From: Prorocentrum cordatum
Lineage: Eukaryota; Sar; Dinophyceae; Prorocentrales; Prorocentraceae
Assembly: GCA_963575745.1 (NCBI GenBank)
Contig: CAUYUJ010019259.1
Location: 328,589 to 392,588, forward strand
DNA: 64,000 nt
Reading direction: 5' to 3'
The notes under the pieces were generated by a model, which was not told where the DNA came from, did not search any database, and saw only the letters and a list, made by a program, of their open reading frames with translations. Made by a program: the position numbers and the translations under genes. Position 1 is the stretch's first letter; each line of letters opens with the position of its first letter. Shown in pieces: positions 42,179 to 51,807 of the stretch.

Positions 42179-42500
42179 CTGCCTTCTTAACCCCAGGTAT
42201 CAACACCCCGACTACTCGCTCGCAAGCGGAAGAGCGCCGGCTGGTAGGACACCTGGGGTTGTTTTACGTGAAGATGCAGAGCATTCCCGAGGGTGCTGAA
42301 ATGGATGCGATAGCAGCGGCTTGCGCGATCGGGTGTGGCCCCCTCGCGCCCAACAGCCGCGCACCAAAGTTCATTCTTGCCTAGGATAATTCTTACATGC
42401 AGCCGAGAGAGGAGTACGGCTGGTACCGATGCTCTCAGAGGGACATTTGATCGACAAGCGGCCAGCAAGCGCACATTTTCCTCAGACGGTGATCGTCGTT
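42179..42500. repeat. Region including dispersed repeat I, copy 1
   Basis: GCAGCGGCTTGCGCG, a TGTGGCCMCCTCGCG block, then AGCCGCGCACCAA and TCTTGCCTAGG (about 42312-42385) recur at 46470-46555. The sequence follows the spliced-leader relic. Confidence 0.5.
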
Positions 42501-43019
42501 CCTGATGCTGCAGCAGCACACCGTGCGCGTTTATATTGCTAAGGCCTTTTGTCCAGTGCCGCCGACCCTGGACGACGACCCCCCACGATGGAAGATACAT
42601 TCGGGAAGCTCGGTGTCAGACGGCCCCAAGATTGACAACAGAAGGTTAATGCGGCGTTGGCGACACGGTAACGCCACTGGGCCCGACTGAATTCATCTTT
42701 GAACGATCGGAGCCGCGATCGATTCAAGGTTGAACGATCGACGCGGTGTCAACAACCGTTGCGCGCGCCGACTCCGCGAGAACTTGCCGTAAGCGGCTAC
42801 ACGAGGCCCACAAGAGGTGGTGTTGTTGCAGCAGCACGCCGTGCGCGTTCGCATTTGTCACCTGGCGCCTGCTTCTGCCCAGGGGTAGCCCTTGGCCGAG
42901 CGGTGATTTGTGCTTCGGCCCTCTGGCCCCCCCGAGCCCCCCCCCCCGCAGGACGCCCGGGGCGGCCAGAACGCGGGCCCGCCATTCCTGCTGACCCGAG
43001 GCCGTGCTCTCCGTTTTCG
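42501..43019. repeat. Paired GCAGCAGCACRCCGTGCGCG words and unassigned sequence
   Basis: GCAGCAGCACACCGTGCGCG at about 42509 recurs with one change at about 42829, with similar flanks, suggesting a partial duplication. AACGATCG words recur at 42702 and 42733. No gene is recognised. Confidence 0.4.
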
Positions 43020-43243
43020 CCATCCTCGCCCTCCTCCTCCTCCTCGTCCTTCTCCCTCCTTCTCCTCCTCCTCCTCCTCCTCCTCCTCCTCCTCCTCTGC
43101 CTTCTCCTCCTCCTTCCCCTCCTTCTCCTCCTCCTCCTCCTCCTCCTCCTCCTCCTCCTCCTCTTCCTCCTACTCACCCCTCTCCTCCCCCCCTCCTCCT
43201 CCTCCACCCCTCCTCCTCATCCTCCTCCTTCTCCTCATCCTCC
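43020..43243. repeat. (TCC)n microsatellite
   Basis: Interrupted TCC units ending directly at the first base of the intact spliced leader. Confidence 0.9.
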
Positions 43244-43265
43244 TCCGTAGCCATTTTGGCTCAAG
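43244..43265 (+). other. Exact dinoflagellate spliced-leader sequence
   Basis: All 22 positions agree with the conserved dinoflagellate spliced leader (T, then CCGTAGCCATTTTGGCTCAA, then G). It is not followed by a GT donor or an Sm-site-like continuation as an SL RNA gene would be; the next bases are TTCGG. It is therefore the 5' end of a reverse-transcribed, trans-spliced mRNA and not a leader gene. Confidence 0.9.
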
Positions 43266-43845
43266 TTCGGAAACTGGCCGCGAGGCTTCGAGCTCGCCCG
43301 CAGCCGTGCGGCAGGCCCGAGATATCCCTTCCCAGGAGCCTCGGAACCACGACTGCCCATCCAGTGGCCCAGCGGGGCCACCGCATCCACCGCCGCCCCC
43401 GCGCCTGCGCCTGGCTGGGCGTTCTCGTGTCGTGTCTCGGCGGTACCTGGTGTGCACCAGGTCGGGTTGCCGCGGCTGGCAATGGCAAAGGGGCGGTGGC
43501 GTGCTCGACGTGCGGCGCTAACGCCCACCAGCGCGAGGTGAAGTTTCAGCAGCTGCTTCCGCCCAGCCGTACATCATCTCGACAGCCTCGCCCGCGCGGT
43601 CCATCGCTTGAGCACTCGGCGAAGGTCACTTTCGAGACGGGGGGCGGTGGAGGCAATGACGACTCAGACCAGACGGCGGAGTAGCGCCCAGACCCTGTAT
43701 CGGTGGCCCAGGCGCAGGTCACCTTCTGGAAGAAAGGGGTCGGAGTGCAAGGCAAAGGGGTGCAGCGACGCGCTCGAAACCCTCAAGATGGCCAAGATGG
43801 AGGCGCTGCGAGGCAAGAGTCTGGACCAACAGGCCCAGTCGCTGC
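43266..43845 (+). pseudogene. ORF1-like N-terminal region with split zinc motif
   Basis: One frame gives RRYLVCTRSGCRGWQW; a second, from about 43500, gives VACSTCGANAHQREVKFQ. Together they form a Cys-x4-Cys...Cys-x2-Cys motif. Then LETLKMAKMEALRGKSLDQQ is a helix in a third frame (to about 43870). At least two frameshifts are needed to link them. Confidence 0.5.
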
Positions 43846-45094
43846 ATGATCAGTGCCAGGCCATGCCAGGCCGCATCGAGGACATCGACGCCGGTTATCG
43901 CAGAAGTGGCCTCGCACATCGTTGTTCTGGCGGACCGCTACAAGACCCCCACCAAGGAGCTCTGTGATGCCAAGGAGGAGCTGCAGCAGCTCGAGGCCCA
44001 GCGGACCATGGCAGCTCACGCGGAGGCGCAGCAGGCATCAGAGGACACGGACCTCGCGCAGATGGTCTACGCGGCGCTGCAGGCCAAGATCCCAGCAGGA
44101 GGAGTGGTGCCGAAGATATTGCAGGTTCAAGTGCAAGAGCTCGCGAGCACGTTCGACCAGCTGCAGCGCCAGCGCGCCGCCGCCGTGTGCATCAATGCCG
44201 AGGGTCCAACCACCCCCGCGGCGAAGCCCCCGCAGCCAGCACCGTTGCAGCCGCCGCCGCCGCCGCCTTTCTCAACGCCAACGGCAGCCGCCATCGGCGA
44301 GATGGGGCCAGCAGACCACCGACCTGTTGTAGTGGGTTCAGGAGAAGAAGATGACGCAATGGAGTCCGTGGGCTTCGGCAGCGGGGACAAGAGGACCCTC
44401 TCATGGACCAGAACGCGGACGAGGATGGCGCGAAGCGCCTGCGTGGTGCCACCGCAGCTGGCTGCACAGCACAGGCGAAGTCGGGCCTTCAACGCGACTC
44501 GGCTCGTCACTTTCAACGGGGGCTGCTGGAACACGTTCGAGCAGTTCGTGGAGTCGGACTGGGCCAAGGGCGTCATGCTGGTCTGTGTCCAGGAACACAG
44601 GCTCTGCTCGGGGGGCGTCATTGCCTAGGAGGTCCAGTGGTGCTGGCGCAGGGGATGGCTGGCCCACATTCCACCAGCCACAGTCAATGAGGACGGAGAG
44701 AAGATCAACGGTGTCGCCATTCTCGTGCGGGGCCATCTTGATCTAGGGGTCGAGACCATGCATTTCGCCAATGACATCGACTCCAGCCGCCTGACGGGCA
44801 TCTGCCTGGAGGCGCCAGACCTGCTGGAGAGAGGCCTCATAAGCACGTATTTCTTTGCCTCAGAAGGACTCGGCGAGATCAACTTTGGCCTCTTAACAGA
44901 CATTGCGGTTCAGCAGGACCACCTTCGAATGCCCGTTATCGTTGCGGGCGGCTTCAACTTCTCCCCCAACAAGATCGAATCCCTGGACTTTCTGCATCGG
45001 GCCTCCCTGAAGCTGATCGCCCAAGGGGAACCCACCTGTCGGAGACCAAAATCGAGGTCCACCCTGGATTATTTTTTGGTCAGCAGGAGGAGAA
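43846..45094 (+). pseudogene. Coiled coil and truncated AP-endonuclease-like domain
   Basis: One frame, broken only by TAG at 44626, runs through a helix-rich segment (KELCDAKEELQQLEAQRTMA, VQVQELASTFDQLQRQRAA) and a Pro-rich linker (APLQPPPPPPFSTP). The endonuclease follows: RLVTFNGGCWNTFEQFV (first Asn), MLVCVQEHRL (Glu), MPVIVAGGFNFSP and SRSTLDYFLVS. In the third motif the usual Asp (G-D-F-N) is Gly, which should abolish catalysis. The final His lies beyond the truncation. Confidence 0.7.
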
Positions 45095-45236
45095 AGAGGA
45101 CGACGAGGAGGAAGAGGAGGAGGAGGAGGAGGAGGGGTGAGGATGAGGGGTGAGGAGGAGGGGTGAGGAGGAGGAGGAGGAGGAGGAGGAGGAGGGGAGA
45201 GGAGGAGGAGGAGGAGGAGGAGGAGGTGGAGCAGGA
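45095..45236. repeat. (GGA)n microsatellite at the truncated end of the SL-headed element
   Basis: GGA units with GGATGAGGGGTGAGG variants replace the remainder of the element. Confidence 0.9.
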
Positions 45237-45458
45237 TGGGGTGAGGCGCTCGCGCTCGTCGTGGCTCCCGCTGGCCGGCCCCTCGTCAGCCGGGGGCCGG
45301 AGCCCAGTGACCCCCCTCCCCCCCGAGCGCGGCCGCCAGGCCCGGAGGCGCTGGGGCGCGCTGCGCGCGCGCTGGCGATAGCCTGCGAGCGCGCGCTCGA
45401 CCGAGGCTCGCCAGTGCTGGGGGGGGGGCTCGGCGACTACGGTCTAGGCCTCCTCGAT

Positions 45459-45662
45459 GGTGTCCGAGTAGATGGGGTCGGAGGATCGCGCCGTATCGCC
45501 GATGCGTCGACGATGCGGCTCGATGTGGAGACCTTGTTTCTCCACGCCGACGTCGCCGATGCATCGCCGACGTCGCCGATGCATCGCCGATGCATCACCG
45601 ATACATCGGCGATGCATTGGCGATGCGGCGCGATCCTTCGACCCCAGATATTTGGATCCCAC
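45459..45662. mobile_element. MITE-like element, GGGGTCGGAGGATC family, copy 1
   Basis: The left end GTCCGAGTAGATGGGGTCGG and the right end, read in reverse (GATCCAAATATCTGGGGTCG), form imperfect terminal repeats of about 35 bp. The interior is made of GATGCATCGCC/GGCGATGC dyads. It is non-coding. CTAGGAGGCATC follows, as CTAGGAGGCCTC does at copy 2. Confidence 0.65.
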
Positions 45663-46150
45663 CTAGGAGGCATCTATACATACAAAGGGTACGGTTACGC
45701 CGGGTGGTGTGGTTTGCGATCGGCACCGTTGGCGCCTGGGGGACACGACACTGTTCTCCTCGGGCCTCCTCGGGGTGCGGGAGAACTCTGTCGAGGTCCC
45801 CGCGCGCCCTCTAGGGTGTCTTCCAGGATGTTCTCCAGGGTGCCGGTTGCAGACCACACCCTTTGCAAACCACACCCTTTGGAGTCGCCGAGTGGGCGGT
45901 GTGTCCCTCCTGCATTCCTCTGGGCCTCCTATCGGGTATATCCACGACTCCGATTAAGGGGAGCCGGTTGGTGATTGGGCCCCGAAGTCCAAAATGTGGA
46001 TTGGAATCACTAAACCAGGTCTGCCGTAGCTGGTGCTTTTCGGGTGATGGCAGTTCCAGTGAGTTGAATGGGGCGGGGGGGGGCGTCCTCCGGTAAACAT
46101 CACAAAACCAGGTCCCATTCAACCCAGTCCTGGCAACGCCCAGTCCTCAA
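45663..46150. other. Unassigned sequence
   Basis: GACCACACCCTTTGCAAACC and a shortened neighbour occur in tandem at 45850-45885. Otherwise nothing is recognised. Confidence 0.35.
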
Positions 46151-46362
46151 TGGGGTCCGAGGAGATGGGGTCGGAGGATCGCGCCGCATCGCCGAGGCAT
46201 CGGCGATGCAGCTCGATGCGGAGCCCGATTTTCCCCACCTCGACGTCTTCGATGCATCGCCGACTGCGCGCATGCATCGCTGATGCATCGCCGATGCATC
46301 GGCGACACGTTGTCGATCCAGTGAAATCCTCCGATCCCATTTATCATCTATTCGGACCCCAC
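46151..46362. mobile_element. MITE-like element, GGGGTCGGAGGATC family, copy 2
   Basis: GGGGTCCGAGGAGATGGGGT on the left and ATCTATTCGGACCCC on the right are inverted. The interior again holds GATGCATCG dyads. Confidence 0.65.
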
Positions 46363-46374
46363 CTAGGAGGCCTC

Positions 46375-46745
46375 TAATCCCTCAGCTCGACTCGACGTAA
46401 GAGTGACCTTTCGCTGGGGTGACCTCGATGGTGCGGGCCCAGTGGGGTCCCCCGATCGCTGAGTGCGAAGCGGTAGCAGTGGCTTGCGCGCCCAGGTTTG
46501 GCCACCCCGCGTCCCCCGCGAAGCCGCGCACCAAGTGGCACTTTTGCTTAGGGTCACTCTTGCGTGTAGCCTAATCCCCAGACCCCTTCGCGTTGTGAAT
46601 AATTCACGACGGGCGTGTTTCTGCTGTTTTCGGCCTCCGTGGACATTTGCCGGGCCTCGGAGTCGTCAGAAAACGATTCAGGATGAAAAACCGGCCTGGC
46701 GTCGACGCTGTGAACAAAATTACGACGTCAGAGGCCAGGGGTCTG
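46375..46745. repeat. Region including dispersed repeat I, copy 2
   Basis: GTAGCAGTGGCTTGCGCG, GGCCACCCCGCG and AAGCCGCGCACCAA at 46470-46545 parallel 42312-42385. The remainder is unassigned. Confidence 0.5.
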
Positions 46746-46754
46746 GGACCGCCT

Positions 46755-46865
46755 CATCTCCTCCTCCTCCTCCTCCTCCTCCTCCTCCTCCCTCTCCCCT
46801 TCCCCTCCTCCCTCTCCTGCCTCCCCCTTCTGTCATCCTTCTCCGTCTCCTCCTCCGTCCTTCCC
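46755..46865. repeat. (TCC)n microsatellite
   Basis: TCC/CCTT units. Confidence 0.85.
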
Positions 46866-47795
46866 TCTAGAAGTCGCGCGCGCCTGCGCATCTGCCCAGA
46901 CACGACAGGCTCAAGCTTGATGGGGGTACCCGCAACTGCCCCTCCTTTCTCCCTCCCTCCTTCCCCTCATCTTCCGTCTTCCTCCTCGCCCTCGTCATCC
47001 TCCCGCCACCGTCCACTAATCATCCTCCCCCATCGCTGGGGTGTGCCGGAAGTGTGCGGGGATATCGCGCGCGAACGCTCCAGCTCGCGTTTCGCGGGTG
47101 GAGCCACCCCCCGATGAGGGCAACGCTCCTCTTGAGGGGGTGCACGGAAACGGGTGGCCGGACCGCATGCGGGCGCACCCACTGGCGCCGCAGGTGGAGC
47201 TGGGGCTCCCGGCAGGGCCTCGAACCGTGTGATGGGGTGTGCCGACAGGGGCGCGCGAGGAGCAGAGGGAGGGGGAGGACAGCGGGTGGGAAGGAGACGT
47301 GCGGCGCTGCGAAGCCGAGGCGAGGACCCACCAAGACATTAGCGTTGGAGAGACGAAGCGAGTCGAATGACGCGAAGGCGTCTGCCAACCGGCCGCGGCG
47401 GGGCGCATGGAAGCTCACGGGCAGAGCAAGTGAGACGGGCAATATGGAAGCACCCCGCAGCCGATGAGAACATGCAGCGGCCGCCTGCGTTGAGGCAACA
47501 GAGCTGTCGGGCCCGTTCAGGATGGAAACCGCCGCAAGGGGGAGAAGGGGAGGACGCGACCGACGGGAATAGGACGGAGAGGACAGAGGGAGGAGGACGA
47601 GAAGGAGGACACGGGGATTGCAACCTGGGCCTTGCCATGATGCCATGCTGTTTGTGCGGAAACGCGCCTGAGCCTTTGCAGACCGAGTGGGACAGGCAGT
47701 ACGGAAGAGCACTCTGGACGATGGCCAGCCGACGAGAACATGCAGCTGTGCCTGTGTCCCGGGGACAAATGTTAGTGACCGTTTTGGGTTTAGCT
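46866..47795. other. Unassigned GC-rich sequence
   Basis: Open frames on both strands lead into the CCA array. GAGAACATGCAGC occurs at 47466 and 47736 with loosely similar flanks, hinting at a diverged tandem pair of about 270 bp. Confidence 0.3.
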
Positions 47796-47799
47796 GGTG

Positions 47800-48105
47800 A
47801 TGATACACACCACCACCGCCACCACCGCCACCACCGCCACATTCACCACCACCATCACCGCCACCACCACCACCACCACCGCCACCACCACCACCACCAC
47901 CACCACCACCACCACTACAACCACCACCACTACAACCACCACCACCACCACCACCACCACCACCACCACCACCACCACCACCACCACCACCACCACCACC
48001 ACCACCACCACCACCACCACCACCACCACCACCACCACCACCACCACCACCACCACCACCACCACCACCACCACCACCACCACCACCACCACCACCACCA
48101 CCTCC
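47800..48105. repeat. (CCA)n microsatellite
   Basis: About 300 bp, pure CACCAC from about 47935. Poly-His, poly-Thr, poly-Val, poly-Trp and poly-Gly frames result from it. Confidence 0.95.
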
Positions 48106-49090
48106 ATTCCTCCTCCCTCCTCTTCCCTCCTCCTCCCTTTCCTGGGAGAGGGAGGGGGTGACGGAGGCGGTGGCAGTGTATGTTTGTGGGCCACTTCCTC
48201 GTCCAAGCATGCCCGACGACGCCTGCGAGTGTTTCTGTGGCATTGCTGTGTGTCACAGCGCCAACCGACCATGTGATCTCTGAGGGTCTGCGCCCGGAGC
48301 CGCGGGCCTTCCATGCTGAGCCACCGTGCGACCGTTCTGGGAAAGCGTTGGGGCCGTCTTCGCCCATCTTGAGGCATCCTTGGGGCTCTTAGCTTGAAGT
48401 TTCTGGGGCCTCCATCGGGCCATCTTAGACAAGATTGTAGATATCTTGGGAGTCTTGGGGACCCATACTGGGGACATCCTGGGGCGCGGCCTTGGGACAT
48501 CCTTGGACACCTTGGAGTCGTGCTGGGCGATCTGGGAGGCATTTCCGAGCCTTGGGAGTCCTTTGGTCGCCACTTTGCGGGCGTCATGGGCAATTTCGGG
48601 GGTAATGAGGCCGCCTTTGAACGATCTTCTCACACCGTGGGAGCAGAACGCGGGAGAGGTAACAAACATTGAACACGCGATTTGGAATTTCAATGTTCAT
48701 TGCCCTCTGGGGGGCATCTTGGGACCCTCCTCGGCCATCGTAGAGGCATGTAGGGTCTTGGGCTCTTGAGCCTCTTTTCGAGGCGTCGAAGGCCCCTCGT
48801 GGGGGCCACTTGGACCTGCCCGGCGCCTGGTGGCACCTTTTTCTGAGATCCATGGGGCACGCTAGAACGGCCAGGAGGTTGAGTGACCCTCACCCCCAGG
48901 TGGCGTATTGTGCTCCCAACCCTCCTGAGTTGGGTTCTCGTTCCTAATGTAGCACTGTGGTCGCGTCTTCCCCTTATGTTTCCTTCTTCTCTTCCTCTCT
49001 CCTCCCTCCTATCTCCTCTCTCCTGCCCTGTTTCTCTCTCGTGGGCTTCTGGGAGGGGGGACCTGTGTGAAACTGTCGTAACTTTTGTGG
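48106..49090. repeat. Degenerate CTTGGGG minisatellite and flanks
   Basis: TCTTGGGGNCC-type words recur at 12-25-bp spacing from about 48350 to 48790. A short dyad AACATTGAA...TTCAATGTT lies at 48665-48697. No gene is recognised. Confidence 0.5.
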
Positions 49091-49094
49091 GCTC

Positions 49095-49372
49095 CTGGGA
49101 GGTCACGCGCGGCTCCTTGGGGGGCTGCGAAGTGTGATAATTGTCGCCGCGTCCATGGGCTCCTGGGACTTCGCGCGGAGTGGAGTTACACGGGGATCCA
49201 GTTGAGACCTCGCGGCTCCCTGGGGGGCTGCGAAGTGTGATAACGGCCGCCACGTCGGTGGGTTCCTGGGATGTCGCGCGGAGTGGAGTTACACGGGGAT
49301 TCAGTTGAGACCTCGCGGCTCCCAGGGAGACTGCGAAGTGTGATAATGGCCGCCTTGTCCGTGGATTCCTGC
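49095..49372. repeat. 103-bp tandem repeat, about three units
   Basis: GCTGCGAAGTGTGATAA recurs at intervals of about 103 bp. Each unit includes CGCGCGGAGTGGAGTTACAC, GGGGATYCAGTTGAGACCT and CGCGGCTCCC. Confidence 0.8.
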
Positions 49373-49899
49373 GCCCTGCGCCGAGCTCAGCGCGACGCGC
49401 TGTTTTGCTTCTGTCCCGCGTATGTGGCGCTCGGCGCTGTTACCGTCACTGAACACGAATGTTCCGCCTTACCCTCCTCAGCATGCTTCTGTCGCCGTCC
49501 CTATTTTGCCATCTCCGCGTGTTGATGCTATGACCTCTGGGAGCTCATGCGTACTGCGAGTCCTTCATGTTTGCTTCTAGTGAGTGTTCCTATATATGTA
49601 TATACACACATACATATATATATATACACATTCGCCTTCTGTTTAGAAAGGGTTGGGTACGTCACCAGGTAGTTGTGTCTCTTTCCCGAGACCGTCAACC
49701 GGAGAGAGAGGGCCGCAACACATAGGGATCACACGTAAAGTCAACACCAACACAAATGCGCCAACACAAGACATCAGTCCAGCAGCACTCATCATTGCCT
49801 TGCGCCCTCAAGGGGTCAGTGGGTCTTCGGTCGTACGCTATCTAAGGCCTTCGGCCCATCCCGCCACCGTGCCCCTGAGTTGTGGGTCATCTATCTCTG
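49373..49899. other. Unassigned sequence with an AT-rich tract
   Basis: ATATATGTATATACACACAT lies at about 49590-49632. The remainder has no recognised content. Confidence 0.35.
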
Positions 49900-50560
49900 G
49901 GATGTCGTGGGGGGCCTTTCGGGGGTCTGTTGGAGGCAGGTTTGAGGCCTCCTGGGGGACGTTTTGGGGCCTTTGGCGCGTCTTGGGTGCCTCTTGGGGG
50001 CATCATTGGGCCTCCTGGGGGAATCTTGTGTCGTAAAGCTCAAGTTGTCGGTTAGGGCTCCCATTTGGGGCCGCAAAGGAATGCTCTTGGGCTGTTTTGG
50101 CGCCTCTTGGGCCGACTTAGGGTCCTTTTTCGCCGTCTTGCGGCCCTCTCGAGGTCCTGACGGGCCGTCTTGGAGCGATCTTCGGGGCGTCTTTGGCCAT
50201 CTTGAATTCCGTGAGGCCGAACAGTCGTATATGCTAAATCAGCCCGTTTCCCCAAGCGGGTTGGACGATTTTTGCCTCGTGGGGCTCTCTCGGGAGGCCT
50301 CTTGGGCCTCTCTTGGGGCGTCCTGGGCTCCTTCTCAGCCGCCTTCGGGCCATCTCGGTCGTCTCGGGCCGCTCGTTCGGCGATGCGGGGCCCTCTCCTG
50401 GGCTGCCCTGGGGTCCTCCTGGGGCCTTCGTTGCCGGTCTCGTGGCCCTCCTGGACTGTCTTGGGGGCCTCTCGTGGGGGCCTCCTGGGGCCCCCTCGTT
50501 GCCCGTCTCGTGGCCCTCCTGGGCCTCAAAAAAGGCATGCGCCGGGCCGCGGCGGGGCCT
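49900..50560. repeat. Degenerate CTTGGGGCC minisatellite
   Basis: Numerous CCTCTTGGGSC, CGTCTTGGGGC and TCCTGGGGSC words spaced by 10-20 bp. Frames through it are Gly/Pro/Leu/Arg-rich artefacts. Confidence 0.6.
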
Positions 50561-50629
50561 GTGGGGGGCACGCGCGAAGCCCGGGGAGGTGTTTGAATTT
50601 TGGGGTCCGGGCCCCGGGCTGAGGACCTG

Positions 50630-50750
50630 AGGACCTCCTCCTCCTCCTCCTCCTCCTCCTCCGCCTCCGCCTCCGCCTCCTCCTCCTCCTCCTCCTCCTC
50701 CTCCTCCTCCTCCTCGTCCTCCTCGTCCTCCTCCTCCTCCTCCTCCACGC
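50630..50750. repeat. (TCC)n microsatellite
   Basis: TCC units with GCC and GTCC variants. Confidence 0.9.
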
Positions 50751-50859
50751 TGACTCGTGCCTCGGGGCACGGTGGCAGAGCAGGACGAGGGGGTGTCGGC
50801 TTCAGCGTACTAACAGCACATGTCTGCCTCATTCTGTGCAGAACGCCGATCTCTGATTC

Positions 50860-51143
50860 TCAGACAGCGGGCGTCCAGTGGTCGCATTGGGGCCAGGCAT
50901 GTGTGCAATACTTCTAACTTCACCACCCACCAAACCACCCCAACCCAACCCGAAGGCTCAAATTTACCCTCGATTTCCAGTGGGGGGGGGTCGGGAAACG
51001 TCGAAAAAACACATGTGGAACCCTTACCCCCCCCAACCCGAAATTCGGGTCTTCGGGTTGGGTTGGGGTGGTCTGGTAGGTAGTCAGACAGCGGGCGTCC
51101 AGTGGTCGCATTGGGGCCAGGCATGTGTGCAATACTTCTAACT
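50860..51143. mobile_element. 164-bp inverted-repeat insert flanked by 60-bp direct repeats
   Basis: Identical 60-bp sequences at 50860-50919 and 51084-51143 (both start TCAGACAGCGGGCGTCCAGT) enclose 50920-51083. The insert's ends are inverted: CCACCCCAACCCAACCCGAA on the left, and TTCGGGTTGGGTTGGGGTGG on the right. The interior is non-coding. The direct repeats are far longer than normal target-site duplications of DNA elements. Confidence 0.8.
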
Positions 51144-51787
51144 CAGAAGCAATGCAACAGGACGGTGAGGCGAACGTATCACAGAGAACGCAGTTTCGAG
51201 AACGCAGCGCTGTCGCGCTCACGCTCAGCTGAGCGACGCCACCAAACGTGGTCGTCTGCGTCGACATTGGCGCGTAAGCTGTGGGCGTAAGGTCGCTCGT
51301 GAACGCCTTCGTCTCCAGTGTAGCGTGCCTCGCTGGCGGCCCGCGTAAGCTGCGGCGTAAGGTCGCTATCTCGTCTCGCGTGAGACCCTTTCTATTCGTC
51401 GCTCAGGTGCACTATGTTAGTTACGAAATGTGGACATTCACAGCAGGTGACATTCACGGCTGTGTGTACATGCAGGTCTTATTCTGTGCGCCTCCCTCTC
51501 GCATTGAATTTCGAAGCTTCGTGCTTCTGATTGTGTTCCTTCTCCTCCTCCTCCCTCTTCTCCACCTCCTCCTCACCCCCTCCCTCCCCCTCCCCCTCCT
51601 CCTTCTCCTCCTCCTCCTCTTCCTCCTCCTCCCAAGGTGAGCGGGAATTTGCACGCGACTGTCCGTTGCCAGATTGTTGGTTTTCCACAGCCGTGGTTCA
51701 AGCCAGAGTCGATAAGCCAATGCTTGTTGAGGCATACGTCGTTGAGATTTCAGGCTGGTCTTTGTCTGAGTGTTTGTGCTGTCTCCC
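51144..51787. repeat. Upstream region of the CHI-PH gene, with a (TCC)n tract
   Basis: GTAAGCTG-GGCGTAAGGTCGCT occurs twice (51273 and 51345). TCC units run at 51540-51640. No promoter element is identifiable. Confidence 0.45.
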
Positions 51788-51789
51788 AG
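51788..51789 (+). promoter_or_regulatory. Candidate spliced-leader trans-splice acceptor
   Basis: The AG in GTGCTGTCTCCCAG|TAGC follows a T/C-rich run (TCTTTGTCTGAGTGTTTGTG) and lies 18 nt before the ATG at 51808. It would give a very short 5' untranslated region. Confidence 0.5.
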
Positions 51790-51807
51790 TAGCTTCGGGA
51801 CCGTCAC

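Larger units (their letters stand above)
43244..45094 (+). mobile_element. SL-headed retroelement copy, truncated in the endonuclease
   Basis: Downstream of the intact spliced leader the plus strand carries a zinc-motif/coiled-coil ORF1-like region, then an endonuclease domain whose coding sequence stops at SRSTLDYFLVSRR and passes into a (GGA)n array at about 45095. RT and RNase H are missing. The leader shows that the source RNA was a mature trans-spliced transcript. Frameshifts are present, but the leader is perfect, so the insertion may be fairly young or the leader may be conserved by chance. Confidence 0.8.

Noticed and set aside
43244-43265. An SL RNA gene
   Set aside because: No GT donor follows the leader and no Sm-like site is seen; coding sequence of a retroelement follows instead.
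47797-48593. Long poly-Thr, poly-His, poly-Val and poly-Gly frames
   Set aside because: All follow from the (CCA)n array.
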